Shown one piece after another: positions 36,566 through 46,488 of a DNA stretch of 64,000 nt. The stretch comes from Woeseia sp. (GTDB lineage: Bacteria; Pseudomonadota; Gammaproteobacteria; Steroidobacterales; Woeseiaceae). Position numbers and translations under genes: made by a program. Each line of letters starts with the position of its first letter. Within the stretch, counting starts at the first letter, position 1. The notes below the pieces were generated by a model. The model had not been told where the DNA came from. It saw nothing but the letters and a program-made list of their open reading frames with translations, and did not search any database. Where the stretch lies: positions 1,471,305-1,535,304 of the forward strand of contig JAJFKW010000001.1 of the NCBI GenBank assembly GCA_021773015.1, read 5' to 3'.

Positions 36566-38503
36566 CTACAGGTTTTTTTCAACAAATTCCGCCACCACAC
36601 GCAACGCCTCCAATCGAGTTTCATTACTCGAAAGGTAGTGGTCCTCACCTTTCAACTTGATAAGTTCTGCGGGAATCTTCGCGCGCTTCAGCGACTTCAG
36701 CATGCGCTCGCTCTGTTGAATAGGTACTACCGTGTCGTCGCGACCGTGCACCAATAATACGGGCGCTCTAAAATTCTCTGCGAAGTTGACCGGTGACAAG
36801 TCTTTTAGCGAGGCGTGCCGTTTACCGACGCTACCAAACTGCCGCTGCCAATATTCGACATTCAAGGAGCCACGTCCGTATTTTCGTTCCTTCGATTTCA
36901 ACATCTCGGGCAAATCGCTGACGCCTGAAATCGCAACAAGACATTTGTAGTTGAATGTTGAAAACGCGCCCGCCGCGAGTACAGCATAGCCGCCGTAACT
37001 TGATCCCACCATACAGACACGCTCCGGATCCACCAGGCCCTTATCGACTAAGAACAGCACTCCATCGTCCAAGTCGGTAGACATGGCGCCACCCCACTGG
37101 CCCTGTCCGGCACGTTGTAACGATATGCCGAAACCCGTCGAGCCACGAAACTGCGGTTGCAACACCATAATGCCGCGACTGGCGAAATACTGTGCAATCC
37201 AATCGAAGCCGTATTCGTCATATGCCGCGGGCCCTCCGTGCGGCAGAACGATTAATGGCGCATTGCCCGCCTCGCGTACATCGAAGCGCGCAGTAACCAG
37301 CGCGGGTATCGTCAATGCATCGCGCGCTTCATAGCGCACGATTGAAACCGGCGCGACAGCTTCCGCCGGGACCTTTTCGCGAATATTGGACAGCAATCGT
37401 AAATTTGGCGAATCAGGGCTGGCGACCGCGTAAGCACCGGACGTTCGGCCGCCTTCCAACCGAAATAACAGGTAGCGAAAATCTGGAGTCCAGTCGACTA
37501 AGGTCACCGCCGTTGACTTCATTGAAGATTGAATCGATTCGATCCGCGCAGTCAAATCGGAATCGAAAAACTCATAGCTGGGCATGAATCCGGAGTACTC
37601 AACACCGAACACGCGACGGTTTGCATCAACCATGGGACGCTGAACGCTTGTATCCTCACGTTGAAAAATCGCGCTGCCGACGCTGCCGTCCTGAATGCTC
37701 ATCTCGAAGTAATTTCTGAATTCCGTGCCGGCGATGCGTGATGACACGATCAGAGATTTCGAATCCTGGCTAACGCCGACGACGGAATACGCGTCATCGC
37801 CCTCGCCATACTTGTATGTCAACACGCGTTTTCGGCCGTCGCGTCCCCATATCTTCCCAGTGCGGCTTCGATGGTCGTACTCTTCTTCCGCGAGAATATT
37901 TCCCTTTTTATCAACAAACCAATCTCGGGTTGCCTCACTACCGCGCGCGAGAATACGACCGCTTGGCGAGTCGCGTGAAACTTCCAGCAATCCGAAGGTT
38001 GCCGGCGGACCGATTCGCTCACCAATATACGCTGGCATATACACACTGCCCTTGTCCGGATTGTGGCCGATGATTCGTCCCGCGCCGGATTGCAGCGGAT
38101 AAAGCTTCCGTGAGTCTTTTAACAGCTTCGAGAGTTCGCGCGTGCGCACATCAAAAAGGTAGCTCGCACTGATCTGCATGTGCGCGGCAACTACGCGAAC
38201 CGCTAGCGACTCCTCAGCGAATAGCAACAATTGATTTTGGTCGAGGAAACTGACCTGCCGAATTTTAGTTTCAGATCCATCAACCGCACCGATGACCTCG
38301 TTGGAAGTAATATCCATCACGAATACCGCATCAATCGCGTCGTCAGTTCGACGAAATGCTACGCGGTCGCCATTCGGTGAAATAGCCATAGTCGCGACAG
38401 TGGGCAGACTACCGTAGGCTTCGAGCGAAGTCTCCGCTATCGAAACGCCAAAACTCGCCAATCCTAGGGCGACGACCGTCGCCCGAATACTGATTCTTTT
38501 CAT
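36566..38503 (-). CDS. S9-family prolyl oligopeptidase-like peptidase, exported
   Basis: 645 residues from the ATG at 38503, which gives a signal peptide (MKRISIRATVVALGLASFGVSIAE); an ATG at 38578 would bury it. The N-terminal part is a beta-propeller and the C-terminal part a hydrolase with HGGPAAYDEYGFDW, the nucleophile elbow GSSYGGY (Ser502), VHGRDDTVVPIQQSE with the acid and GEDHYLS with the histidine. It cleaves short peptides, often after proline or acyl-amino residues, in the periplasm. It stands alone on the minus strand. Confidence 0.92.
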   Translation of the reverse strand: MKRISIRATVVALGLASFGVSIAETSLEAYGSLPTVATMAISPNGDRVAFRRTDDAIDAVFVMDITSNEVIGAVDGSETKIRQVSFLDQNQLLLFAEESLAVRVVAAHMQISASYLFDVRTRELSKLLKDSRKLYPLQSGAGRIIGHNPDKGSVYMPAYIGERIGPPATFGLLEVSRDSPSGRILARGSEATRDWFVDKKGNILAEEEYDHRSRTGKIWGRDGRKRVLTYKYGEGDDAYSVVGVSQDSKSLIVSSRIAGTEFRNYFEMSIQDGSVGSAIFQREDTSVQRPMVDANRRVFGVEYSGFMPSYEFFDSDLTARIESIQSSMKSTAVTLVDWTPDFRYLLFRLEGGRTSGAYAVASPDSPNLRLLSNIREKVPAEAVAPVSIVRYEARDALTIPALVTARFDVREAGNAPLIVLPHGGPAAYDEYGFDWIAQYFASRGIMVLQPQFRGSTGFGISLQRAGQGQWGGAMSTDLDDGVLFLVDKGLVDPERVCMVGSSYGGYAVLAAGAFSTFNYKCLVAISGVSDLPEMLKSKERKYGRGSLNVEYWQRQFGSVGKRHASLKDLSPVNFAENFRAPVLLVHGRDDTVVPIQQSERMLKSLKRAKIPAELIKLKGEDHYLSSNETRLEALRVVAEFVEKNL

Positions 38504-38710
38504 GTTCGCCGGTCCTTTGTTTACCCTGGATGATGTCCAAAGGTCGGAGCGTTTTATAAGCAACAATTGTAGCAACAAGGAGGCTGTCTATCAGTAGGTC
38601 TCTACGTACCACTCCGACTCTTTGGAGCGTTCGACTACCAACGGATGAGGATCAGTAAGAAGCGTCAGTTACATGCGCAATAAATGGATCGACGGACGTA
38701 TAGACAGACG

Positions 38711-39121
38711 CTATTTATTGATGTCACCCGAGGTGGTCAATCGAGCCCCAGCACGCCCGACAAAAATCACAAGAATTGTCGCTTTGTCAGTCGCACTTGG
38801 GTTATGTGTCAGCGTGTGGATCACACCGCGCGGCTCAGTCCAGCTGTCGCCCACGGTATATTCGATAATTTCTCCGTCATCGATTTGCGACCGAATGCTT
38901 CCCTCAATTACGTATGCATACACGAAGGCATCATGCGCATGGGCACCAACACTAGTATTAGGATCAAGCGTAACGGTAATCGCATTGAACGCGTGGCCAG
39001 GCACATTGGAAAGCGCTTCAGATACCAGACTCTTTCGATCTACTCCGCTAAACGAGGGCGTTTCGGCGCTCGATAGTCCAGCAAAAACGATTACAAACAA
39101 TAGAATTAGTATTCGTTGCAT
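38711..39121 (-). CDS. exported cupin-domain protein
   Basis: 136 residues from the ATG at 39121, preceded by TAGGAG. A signal peptide (MQRILILLFVIVFAGLSSA) is followed by a single cupin with VGAHAHDAFVYAYVIEGSI and WTEPRGVIHTLTHNP, giving three likely metal histidines. Such small periplasmic cupins are often of unknown function. It is 129 bases downstream of the MOSC gene stop on the same strand. Confidence 0.85.
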   Translation of the reverse strand: MQRILILLFVIVFAGLSSAETPSFSGVDRKSLVSEALSNVPGHAFNAITVTLDPNTSVGAHAHDAFVYAYVIEGSIRSQIDDGEIIEYTVGDSWTEPRGVIHTLTHNPSATDKATILVIFVGRAGARLTTSGDINK

Positions 39122-39250
39122 TAGTATCACTCCTACGACAAATTGCTCGGACGAATAACCGAAACCGGTATTCGCTATCGGCTGTCTCATAGCGAATTTT
39201 TGCCGTCGCAAAGATCAATCTACGCGTCGACGGTGAAAGATGCACCAATG

Positions 39251-39685
39251 CTATTCGATTGAAACGGTGTCGCCTAGCGAAACTTCGCCTTCCTCAAGGA
39301 CAACACAGCCAACGCCACCCCGCCAAGCTGGCAGCAATGCGTTTTTCAGGCCCGCACATTGTTCCTCCATGCGATTACATGGATCTACTTCTCCAGTCAC
39401 CTGTAGCTTGACAGCACCGACGTAAATGATGCCGCCTGCTTGTTTTGGCAATTCAACGCCCTCGATCAAAAAATTCGAGCGGCGCGTTGTCCACGGAATA
39501 GTCACATTCAATTCCTCACACACTGCTTGCCATGTTTCCGCAGACAGTAACGTGACCGTCCTGTCGCGTGACTTACCGCGAAAGTCATTCGCGACGCCCG
39601 CGACCTGCGAGACTGCCGCGGTTTCCAATATGTCCATTGGCGCGCGCGTGGTTTCACGACGCGCTATTCCTACAAGCTTGCCCAT
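39251..39685 (-). CDS. MOSC-domain protein
   Basis: 144 residues, little more than one MOSC domain: VGIARRETTRAPMDILET, RDRTVTLLSAETWQAV, TTRRSNFLIEGVELP and GEVDPCNRMEEQCAGLKNAL. The conserved cysteine in the DPC segment is the one used by MOSC proteins to carry sulfur or bind molybdenum cofactor. Cytoplasmic, function in detail unknown. Confidence 0.9.
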   Translation of the reverse strand: MGKLVGIARRETTRAPMDILETAAVSQVAGVANDFRGKSRDRTVTLLSAETWQAVCEELNVTIPWTTRRSNFLIEGVELPKQAGGIIYVGAVKLQVTGEVDPCNRMEEQCAGLKNALLPAWRGGVGCVVLEEGEVSLGDTVSIE

Positions 39686-39811
39686 AACACTCTACCTTTT
39701 TGCGAAATATGATTATAGACGGTTAACGCGACCCTGTTGAAGCCGGCCGTGAACGCATGCGTATCCGTTGCGGTTAAAACGTCATTGATCAGGTACTGCG
39801 GCACGTAATCG

Positions 39812-40042
39812 GGAGATTGCCGCAGTCACTACGCGACCTCGCAACGACGGGTTTCTGGTGCGCGTCCTTGCAATGACAACTTGTGAGATCGCGGCAACGA
39901 TGTGCGCTCGCGATGGCGGGCTATGACTAGATGATCTCGCAATGGCAGATATCGAGCATGTGGCGTCGCGATGACGGGCTATAGGTACGCGGCCTCAAAC
40001 CGCCTGCGTCATTGCGAGATGTGAAACGTCGAAGCAATCTCC
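39812..40042. repeat. dispersed palindromic repeat with degenerate internal tandem units, copy 2
   Basis: Ends in GGAGATTGC (39812-39820) and its exact reverse complement GCAATCTCC (40034-40042). Inside are diverged units of about 27-30 bases such as TCGCGATGGCGGGCTATGAC and TCGCGATGACGGGCTATAGG. The right end, CATTGCGAGATGTGAAACG, matches copy 1 at 34500. The surrounding 385-base gap (39686-40070) holds no gene. Confidence 0.65.
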
Positions 40043-40070
40043 GATCGTCGGGCGACCACTTTGCCGGCGT

Positions 40071-41195
40071 TTAGTACCAGAAAGAAACGAATACTTGGAA
40101 CACATTGGCTTCCAATGTGTATAACGGCGCGTCACCAATCAGCGGCAAGCCACGAAGGTCGCGGAACTCGTCATAGTCTACAGAGAGCAGGTCCGCAGAA
40201 AAATGCACAGACGCTTTGTCAATAAAACTCCAGCCGTTTTCAAGAAATTCGTAGCTCGCCATCAACTTCAGCGTAGTGCTCGTCAACGCACTCAGCTCCT
40301 TGTCTCGCGCGCGGAAATTAGTTGCTTCCGATCGGGAAAAAAGATCGCTAAAAAAATCGGCACCGGTCTGATCGTGCCAGCGGTACTTCACCTCAAACGT
40401 CCAGTCATGCCAGGGATGAACGTATGAAACTGCTGCCGTATGCGAAGTGATGCCCCAGGTGTCGGTAAAGAAGCGATATTCGCCTTCCAAAGCCGCCCGA
40501 TACGGCAAAAAATATCTTGCGCGCAATCCTACAGCGTTCGTCGTACGCGTATTCGGGTATAACTCTCTTTCGAATGAGTAACCGCCGCCGTCAACATAGC
40601 GCACGGAACGGTATGGGTTATTTAGGAACCCTTCGTCGGTGATCGTTTCGAAATTTAGTGTTGTAATTAAATTGCGGGTTAGGATTTGCGTGATTCCCAC
40701 ACCGTATAGCTGACGGGTATTTTCACGGCGAAAATCTTCGTCGCCGCGCATACCGACAACGTCCGCGCCGTAAGCATAGGTCAGCGAAAGTGTCGTTAAG
40801 TCGCCGAACATATCTTGACTAACGCTGAACGCATAAGTGTTCGCATCAAAATCGCTTTCCACACTGCTCGTATAGTTAACCGACATCGTCGTGTTGCCGC
40901 GCAGATAGTCCATTCCCAGCGACCATTGCTTGCGTTCTTCGGTATATGGACTCGCAGTCGTTACAACATCGATAGAGGCCGAACTCACCATGTCAACGTA
41001 GTAATTACCAACAAAAGACAAACTCCGGCCCGCCTTTTTACGAACCAGTACAGACGGTCCATCGATGGTTACTCCACCACCAGTGTACTGGTGGTAAAGA
41101 ATATCCGTGCGGTCGTCCGGCAACACACCAGCCTGTGCGCTGGTTGCGAGTCCCAACAAGACTAGAAATTTAACTGCGGTGCGGTGCGATCTCAT
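40071..41195 (-). CDS. DUF3570 outer-membrane beta-barrel protein
   Basis: 374 residues. A signal peptide (to about TSAQA) is followed by a barrel of alternating strands ending in VFQVFVSFWY, the typical C-terminus of DUF3570 proteins. Family marks near the start are DDRTDILYHQYTGGG and YYVDMVSSASIDVVTTASPY. It is the last gene of a leftward operon and lies 18 bases after the DUF4266 gene, its usual partner in many genomes. Substrate unknown; in other genomes the pair is often found with thioredoxin-like and ApbE genes, which are not here. Confidence 0.92.
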   Translation of the reverse strand: MRSHRTAVKFLVLLGLATSAQAGVLPDDRTDILYHQYTGGGVTIDGPSVLVRKKAGRSLSFVGNYYVDMVSSASIDVVTTASPYTEERKQWSLGMDYLRGNTTMSVNYTSSVESDFDANTYAFSVSQDMFGDLTTLSLTYAYGADVVGMRGDEDFRRENTRQLYGVGITQILTRNLITTLNFETITDEGFLNNPYRSVRYVDGGGYSFERELYPNTRTTNAVGLRARYFLPYRAALEGEYRFFTDTWGITSHTAAVSYVHPWHDWTFEVKYRWHDQTGADFFSDLFSRSEATNFRARDKELSALTSTTLKLMASYEFLENGWSFIDKASVHFSADLLSVDYDEFRDLRGLPLIGDAPLYTLEANVFQVFVSFWY

Positions 41196-41212
41196 GACTT
41201 CTCGCCCGTAAG

Positions 41213-41449
41213 CTAGTTACAGCCGCAGCCGCCGCCTGCAGCACCTTCGCCGCCGCGTGCGCCTTCTCTGGCTTCATAAACGTGCTGTATATAGGAAGTC
41301 GACACGGGGTGCGCATCGAGAAACATAATTGGATCAGCCAATCGATCACGCTCGTAAGGCTTAACCCACGGCTCGATACTTCCACATGCGGCCATACCGA
41401 GCATAGTGGCGAGCAGCAAAACAACTTTCGCACTTTTTAGCATAACCAT
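41213..41449 (-). CDS. DUF4266 lipoprotein
   Basis: 78 residues. Three in-frame ATGs lie close together; the one at 41449 is chosen because AGGAGG stands eight bases before it. Lipobox GMAAC, then WVKPYERDRLADPIMFLD and a C-terminal GGEGAAGGGCGCN, which is diagnostic of DUF4266. The last residues contain a CxC that may bind metal or form a redox pair. It is always a small partner of DUF3570, as here. Confidence 0.92.
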   Translation of the reverse strand: MVMLKSAKVVLLLATMLGMAACGSIEPWVKPYERDRLADPIMFLDAHPVSTSYIQHVYEAREGARGGEGAAGGGCGCN

Positions 41450-41504
41450 AATCATTACCTCCTAGCTTATCGCCAACGCGATACTGCTATCTGTGACCTG
41501 TCGC

Positions 41505-42191
41505 TCAGAAGAACACCGACAGACCGAGCGTACCTTCCAGGTTGTGTACCGTTTTTTCTTCGCCGAGAACATCGATGTCGTATAGGTGATCCCGGAAGTT
41601 CAGGTGAATCGCTATCGAATCTGTCAAGACAAAACGATAGCCCGCACCGAAATTCACTGAAAATCGATCATCGCCTGCGAATTCCGTCGAACCCAAACCA
41701 GCCGTTAGATACAAGCCGGTGTTATAGGCGCGGGCCTGACCGATGAATGCCTCGCCAGGCAGAATATTGTAACCAACATTCAGGCTGTAATACGTAAGGT
41801 CGCGTTCCGAATCGGAAAGTATTGGCGCCCCACCACTTAGAATCTCAAAGCTTGTCAAACCAGCAGTCGTTAAACCAACAGCGCCTTCAACGAAGAACCC
41901 TTCTGTTACGTGATAGGCAAGTCGTACACCGTAAACAGCATCGGAACCGAAGTCCTCGATGCTCATGATTCCGGCGAATGCACTGATCTCAAAGTCTTCG
42001 GTATCGATTTCCGGCTCTTTAACTTCTCGACGTTCAACTTCGGGATCGACCACTTGCTCATCGGTCACCTCGGTCGGTGGGGGTGCAGACTTATCGCCCC
42101 AACCGAATAGATTCTTTGTCGCAGCGCAACCAGTAGCACCGAATAAGACTATGGGTAGTGCTAGAAAAAGAACGCGAAACCGACTTTCCAT
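41505..42191 (-). CDS. outer-membrane beta-barrel lipoprotein
   Basis: 228 residues. Lipobox GATGC (Cys22), a short acidic linker (EVTDEQVVDPEVERREVKEP) and then an eight-strand type barrel (FEISAFAGIMSIEDFG ... LEGTLGLSVFF) ending in Phe. Similar small barrels are called OMP_b-brl. It overlaps the SH3-barrel gene by 31 bases, so they are co-translated. Confidence 0.82.
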   Translation of the reverse strand: MESRFRVLFLALPIVLFGATGCAATKNLFGWGDKSAPPPTEVTDEQVVDPEVERREVKEPEIDTEDFEISAFAGIMSIEDFGSDAVYGVRLAYHVTEGFFVEGAVGLTTAGLTSFEILSGGAPILSDSERDLTYYSLNVGYNILPGEAFIGQARAYNTGLYLTAGLGSTEFAGDDRFSVNFGAGYRFVLTDSIAIHLNFRDHLYDIDVLGEEKTVHNLEGTLGLSVFF

Positions 42192-42952
42192 TCCTCTACT
42201 TCCTCGTTTTCGTCGCGGCTCGTGAAAACCACGTAACTTTTGAATTCGGCCCGGAGAATAAAACGCCGGGTTGCATAAACTCGAAATCCAGCGCCCGCAT
42301 GGGCAACTTGATCTGTTCTGTCTTCACCCTGCACGATGGTGGATTTCGGCTCGGTATGTATAACTCCCGCGCCAAGCGTGATGAATGGAGAAATACGCCA
42401 GTCCGGCCAGGTTTCATGAACCACGTTAACACTGGCCATCCAACCATTCGAAAAATTTCCCAAAATCTGTGAACCCCATACCTCTACCGCAACGTGTGGG
42501 TTGAGCGAATAGCCGCCGTAGGCGGAAATAATGTTGGCGCCACCGAAATCGCCAGCAAGCAAGCCGGTTTCCCATTTTGAATTTGTGAAGTCTTCCAGGT
42601 TGGCGTGGCCGAATGAGATTTGAGAACCGTCGCGTTGCAGCGTTAGCTCCATTTGTTCCTTGCTGACCCAGCCTTCCTTGCCTTTTTCCGTTCGCACCAG
42701 AAACCAGTCCGTGCGCCGCTTCAGGATTTCGACTGAATTGCCGCGATCTACCACATGAAAACGCGGGTAGCCGCGGCCCGGCCCGGTATGCATCTCCAGA
42801 TAAGGATCTGCCACCGATACGGTCCTGTATTCATCGGCGGCCAGAGCAAGTTTCGGGATAGTGGTGGTTGCCATAAAAGCAAACACCGCTATCAACAGAA
42901 ATCTAATTGATCGGGGCGTCGAAAGGATTATTGTAATATTGAGCTCCGACAT
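42161..42952 (-). CDS. SH3-domain plus small beta-barrel protein, exported
   Basis: About 263 residues from the ATG at 42952; a later ATG at 42874 would give a shorter signal. After the signal peptide (to about ALAA) is a bacterial SH3 domain (about 45-100, LEMHTGPGRGYPRFHVVDRG and WVSKEQMELT), then an outer-membrane barrel ending KVGFAFFF. SH3b domains often bind peptidoglycan. The gene overlaps the HzsA-related gene by 50 bases and the next barrel gene by 31. The role is probably tethering a barrel to the cell wall. Confidence 0.8.
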   Translation of the reverse strand: MSELNITIILSTPRSIRFLLIAVFAFMATTTIPKLALAADEYRTVSVADPYLEMHTGPGRGYPRFHVVDRGNSVEILKRRTDWFLVRTEKGKEGWVSKEQMELTLQRDGSQISFGHANLEDFTNSKWETGLLAGDFGGANIISAYGGYSLNPHVAVEVWGSQILGNFSNGWMASVNVVHETWPDWRISPFITLGAGVIHTEPKSTIVQGEDRTDQVAHAGAGFRVYATRRFILRAEFKSYVVFTSRDENEEVEEWKVGFAFFF

Positions 42953-45650
42953 CCAACCATTCCGCAATTAACTTTTTCTCCGCGTCGAACAAGTACCCTT
43001 CGTGAGTGCCTCCCACTTCGAAGATCTCAAAGAAATCATCCGATTGAAATGCACCAGCACGATTCATTGAAGCTTGCACCGGAATAGTTCTAAAGAGCTG
43101 ATTGCCGTCGACATCAACCCCATCCGGTACCTGTACATCTTGTAACGTGCCGTTGATCACGTCTTGAAAATCATCGTTGACCAGAAGTTCGCGATAAGCG
43201 TGGAAATGCTCAGCGACATCCAGTGATAGTCCGTCTTGCAGTTCGAGTTGCCCGGCGGGTTGCCGCGGCGCTGCCGCGGCATCGACAGGCGTGTGGCAAT
43301 TCAGACAATTGTTGCTTGCTTGCAGTCCACTAACTGGATCGAGGACCGGATTTCCCGCGCTGTCAAACACCAGGCGGTCTTGCGACCACAATGGGTGAAT
43401 ATGCGTTTCGTAATTAATCACGATGCGGCATCGCGCAGTCCAGGGCTGCGTCAAACACGCCAAGCTGGTCGGAGGTTCCGTCGTAAGACCATCGACGACC
43501 ACGCCGTTTTCCAGCGTTTGTGTATACGAGTAGTCAAAGGAAATGTCCCTTGCGCGTCCTGCATCAGCTTCGTCCGTCCAAATATCGTCAAATATTATGT
43601 TAACTGATGGATTGAGCGATGAACACCGTACGAGGTCGTTGTTGCAACTTTCCTGTGTGCGGATCTCAGCCATTGTTTCGCCGACATCGCCGGCAGAAAA
43701 GATGTCTTCTGTATTCGGAAATGCAACACCGGCGGTTGGCGCGCCTGCATATGCTGAATTGAACGCGTCAAAACGGCCGTGCGATACGCCGCTATTGGCA
43801 ACGTGGCAACCGTTACACTCGAGTAGCTGACCTGGCCGCAATTGAATCCAGTTTTGGTGACGAGGCGTAATGCGATGGCCATTTTCGTTCAGCACACTCA
43901 CAGCCAAGGCAACGTTTGCCGGTACCTTCATCATGACGGAACCGTCCGGTTCCACCATGGCATAGCCAACGATCTCCTTCATGCCTTGATCGTCGTTAAC
44001 ACCAAATGCCGTGTTGTCGATATCCAATAAGTCGTCGTCCGGTATGGAGACCGCTTTCACGACCCGCAAAAAACGCGCTGGCCGATCCGTCGCAAGGGTC
44101 TGCCCTGGGTCGGCTAAAGTTGCAATATCCGCAACCGCGCCACCATCGAAATCGTAGACGCTGCGAATGCTAATAACGGCTGCGTCTTGCAACACCAAAT
44201 CAGGAATATCGACAGCCATGTTTTCGCTGTCGAGAACCACGGGTGGGGCAACGCGAGGATCCGCAGAAACAACTTCGGTAAATACGAAGCCTTGCTCAGC
44301 CGGCACTACCGGCCGCTGTGTGTCATCGGCCGGATCGTAAATCCATATGCCGTAGACAGGTGCTGCCTCTTCAAGCAGTGGATCCGCCAGATTTTCTGCC
44401 GTACAGGGGAGCGTTACGACGGGCTCATCGGGTGGCGCATTGGGATCCGGATCAATGGCGGTTAGCAGACATTGACTCCAGCTCACCATCAGCCTCCCAG
44501 TGCCATCTTGAATTGGGAATACGTAAGAATAGCGACCACCTGTTGACGGCACGCCCGCTTCCGTTGTCACATTGACAATAGTCGCGCGTTCCTGCGCTGG
44601 TCCGGTCATGCCGGCATTGTCGCTTGTCGGTTGCGTATTCTCGACGTAGGTTGGCGTATCGATGACGACCAAATCACCGCCACCGGCGGTGTCCGTGAAT
44701 GGACGGACCAGCGTCATCACTCGACCGTCTTCCAATTGCCGAGGCTGCAAAAATTGAATGGTTTCGCCGTTGGTACCGGTATCGTGACTCTGTTGCCCGT
44801 AGAGCAATTCAAGCTGTGAGCCGTCCGGGTTCATGCGGTACAAATTTATCGCATCATTGTTTGGACCGGCATGATCCCAGCGACTGAAGACAATTTGACC
44901 ATTGGCCAATACGGTCGCGTCGAAGTCGTGACTCTGATTGTAGGAAACTTGTTCTAGCGCGGTGCCATCCGGATTCATTACATGCAGCAAGAACGCGGGC
45001 TCGTTTTCGTCTTCGTCCTCTGCCGGGAATGCGGGCTTGCCTTCGTCAAGTAGAACCGCACCAGATCGTAACTGCCGCGTCGACGAGAATATGATGCGCC
45101 CGTCTGGTAAGTAATGTGGCCCAATGTCATGACCGATTTCTGCAGTGAGGTCAGACGTTATTACGCGCACCAATTGATCGGTTTCAAATGTGTAATGCCA
45201 AATATTCCAAGTTGGCTGATCTTCGTCATCGAGGTCGAGATTTTCATCGACCGGGCCACGCATTGCGAAGACGATTGACGATCCGTCAAACGCGATTTCC
45301 AGGTCGCGGACGGCGCCCAGACCCTGTGTAAATTGTTCTGTGATATTGACATCGAGCGCGCCAACAGCCGCTCTATCTTTGAAGAATACATCGCCGCCCA
45401 CATTGAACGTGATGAGTTCGCGAGCGTCCGGTTGCACCATGTCACCGTTGTCATCCAGCGCGGGCGCCGGTTCTTTAATATATGCGATTGGAAAGTCGAT
45501 AACCACCGGGTCGGGTTGTTGCCCATTCCCCAGCTGTACGCCTTCACCGCTACTACACGCACCAATCAAAAACACCACAGCAAGAAGCGCTGCCGTAAGC
45601 AGCCTGGCTTGCAAGGATCCTTCCTCAATGTGTTGTGTTCGTTCGTTCAT
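42903..45650 (-). CDS. HzsA-related di-heme lipoprotein with beta-propeller
   Basis: 915 residues from the ATG at 45650, chosen because GAGGTG precedes it by six bases. Lipobox LIGAC. The N-terminal 450 residues hold PD40-like propeller blades (LPDGRIIFSSTRQ, NGQIVFSRWDHAGPNNDAIN, YRMNPDGS). The middle part, with PDGSVMMKVPANVALAVSV and a heme motif CNGCH (612-616), resembles the middle domain of the hydrazine synthase alpha subunit. A second heme, CLNCH, is at 782-786. Real hydrazine synthase partners are absent, so hydrazine chemistry is not implied. It heads the operon ending with DUF3570. Confidence 0.8.
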   Translation of the reverse strand: MNERTQHIEEGSLQARLLTAALLAVVFLIGACSSGEGVQLGNGQQPDPVVIDFPIAYIKEPAPALDDNGDMVQPDARELITFNVGGDVFFKDRAAVGALDVNITEQFTQGLGAVRDLEIAFDGSSIVFAMRGPVDENLDLDDEDQPTWNIWHYTFETDQLVRVITSDLTAEIGHDIGPHYLPDGRIIFSSTRQLRSGAVLLDEGKPAFPAEDEDENEPAFLLHVMNPDGTALEQVSYNQSHDFDATVLANGQIVFSRWDHAGPNNDAINLYRMNPDGSQLELLYGQQSHDTGTNGETIQFLQPRQLEDGRVMTLVRPFTDTAGGGDLVVIDTPTYVENTQPTSDNAGMTGPAQERATIVNVTTEAGVPSTGGRYSYVFPIQDGTGRLMVSWSQCLLTAIDPDPNAPPDEPVVTLPCTAENLADPLLEEAAPVYGIWIYDPADDTQRPVVPAEQGFVFTEVVSADPRVAPPVVLDSENMAVDIPDLVLQDAAVISIRSVYDFDGGAVADIATLADPGQTLATDRPARFLRVVKAVSIPDDDLLDIDNTAFGVNDDQGMKEIVGYAMVEPDGSVMMKVPANVALAVSVLNENGHRITPRHQNWIQLRPGQLLECNGCHVANSGVSHGRFDAFNSAYAGAPTAGVAFPNTEDIFSAGDVGETMAEIRTQESCNNDLVRCSSLNPSVNIIFDDIWTDEADAGRARDISFDYSYTQTLENGVVVDGLTTEPPTSLACLTQPWTARCRIVINYETHIHPLWSQDRLVFDSAGNPVLDPVSGLQASNNCLNCHTPVDAAAAPRQPAGQLELQDGLSLDVAEHFHAYRELLVNDDFQDVINGTLQDVQVPDGVDVDGNQLFRTIPVQASMNRAGAFQSDDFFEIFEVGGTHEGYLFDAEKKLIAEWLDVGAQYYNNPFDAPIN

Positions 45651-46229
45651 GGCCATCACCTCAATCTCAAATGCCAGTCGTGCAATCACTCGGAACATCA
45701 AATTGCGTCGCAAAAGGCTCAGGAGTCTCCGTCTCCGGGCCACATGCGAATCCAGGTGCGCACTGTTTCCACCATTCAAGTCATCCTGGAATAGTGGACG
45801 TCATACGCGGTGTATACCGTTAACACGATCACAAAAGACCGTGTCATCTCCTTGCACAGCGCGCGTTTCAGCAAAAACCTCAAAACTGCGACAAAGAGCA
45901 CGAGAAAGCGGACGATGTTTCCACTGGCCACTTTCCTTTCAATAGCACCTAGTCTAGATAAGCTGAATTCCTAATGTAATGTCTCGAAAGCACGACAATT
46001 CGTATTTCTTCGTGTGAATAGATACAAGAATCGTGCCGCCAAATTTGCCAGCGTCAACGACAATTGTCAGTGTTCGCCTTAAACACGCTAATCGTTGCTG
46101 GTTGGTTCCACACAAGGGTTAATGCAATAAATGCCGCCGATTCTCGCGTGTTCCTAAAACAACAAATTCCATAGCTAAGCAGTCACGTCTCGTGCCTAGG
46201 TGTCAGGAAATGACCAACAAGGGGATTTA

Positions 46230-46247
46230 TGTCTCTGTTCGGAGACA
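46230..46247. repeat. short inverted repeat in the divergent gap
   Basis: TGTCTC, TGTTCG, GAGACA: perfect six-base arms, followed by GGACCCGG. The layout resembles repeats seen with RAYT transposases in other gammaproteobacteria, but no such gene is in the window. Confidence 0.35.
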
Positions 46248-46488
46248 GGACCCGGTCACATAACAATCAATGGGTTACGCCAACAGCGCCTGAGAAACGT
46301 GCGAATAACGAGACAACGACTTGACATATACCGATCTGGATTTCGCTGCAGACATTGCGACTAACTTACTGATAGATAAATATAAATTGATTGTTTGGCA
46401 ATGCTTCGGCAATCCTGGCACAGCAATTGCTTTATACCTTCGTAGATCGAAAGCGAATTCGCCGACGTCGGAAAGCATCGCCAAAGAT

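Noticed and set aside
42903-45650. Evidence for anammox-type hydrazine synthesis
   Set aside because: Only an HzsA-like protein is present; the beta and gamma subunits and hydrazine dehydrogenase are absent, and such relatives are widespread outside anammox.
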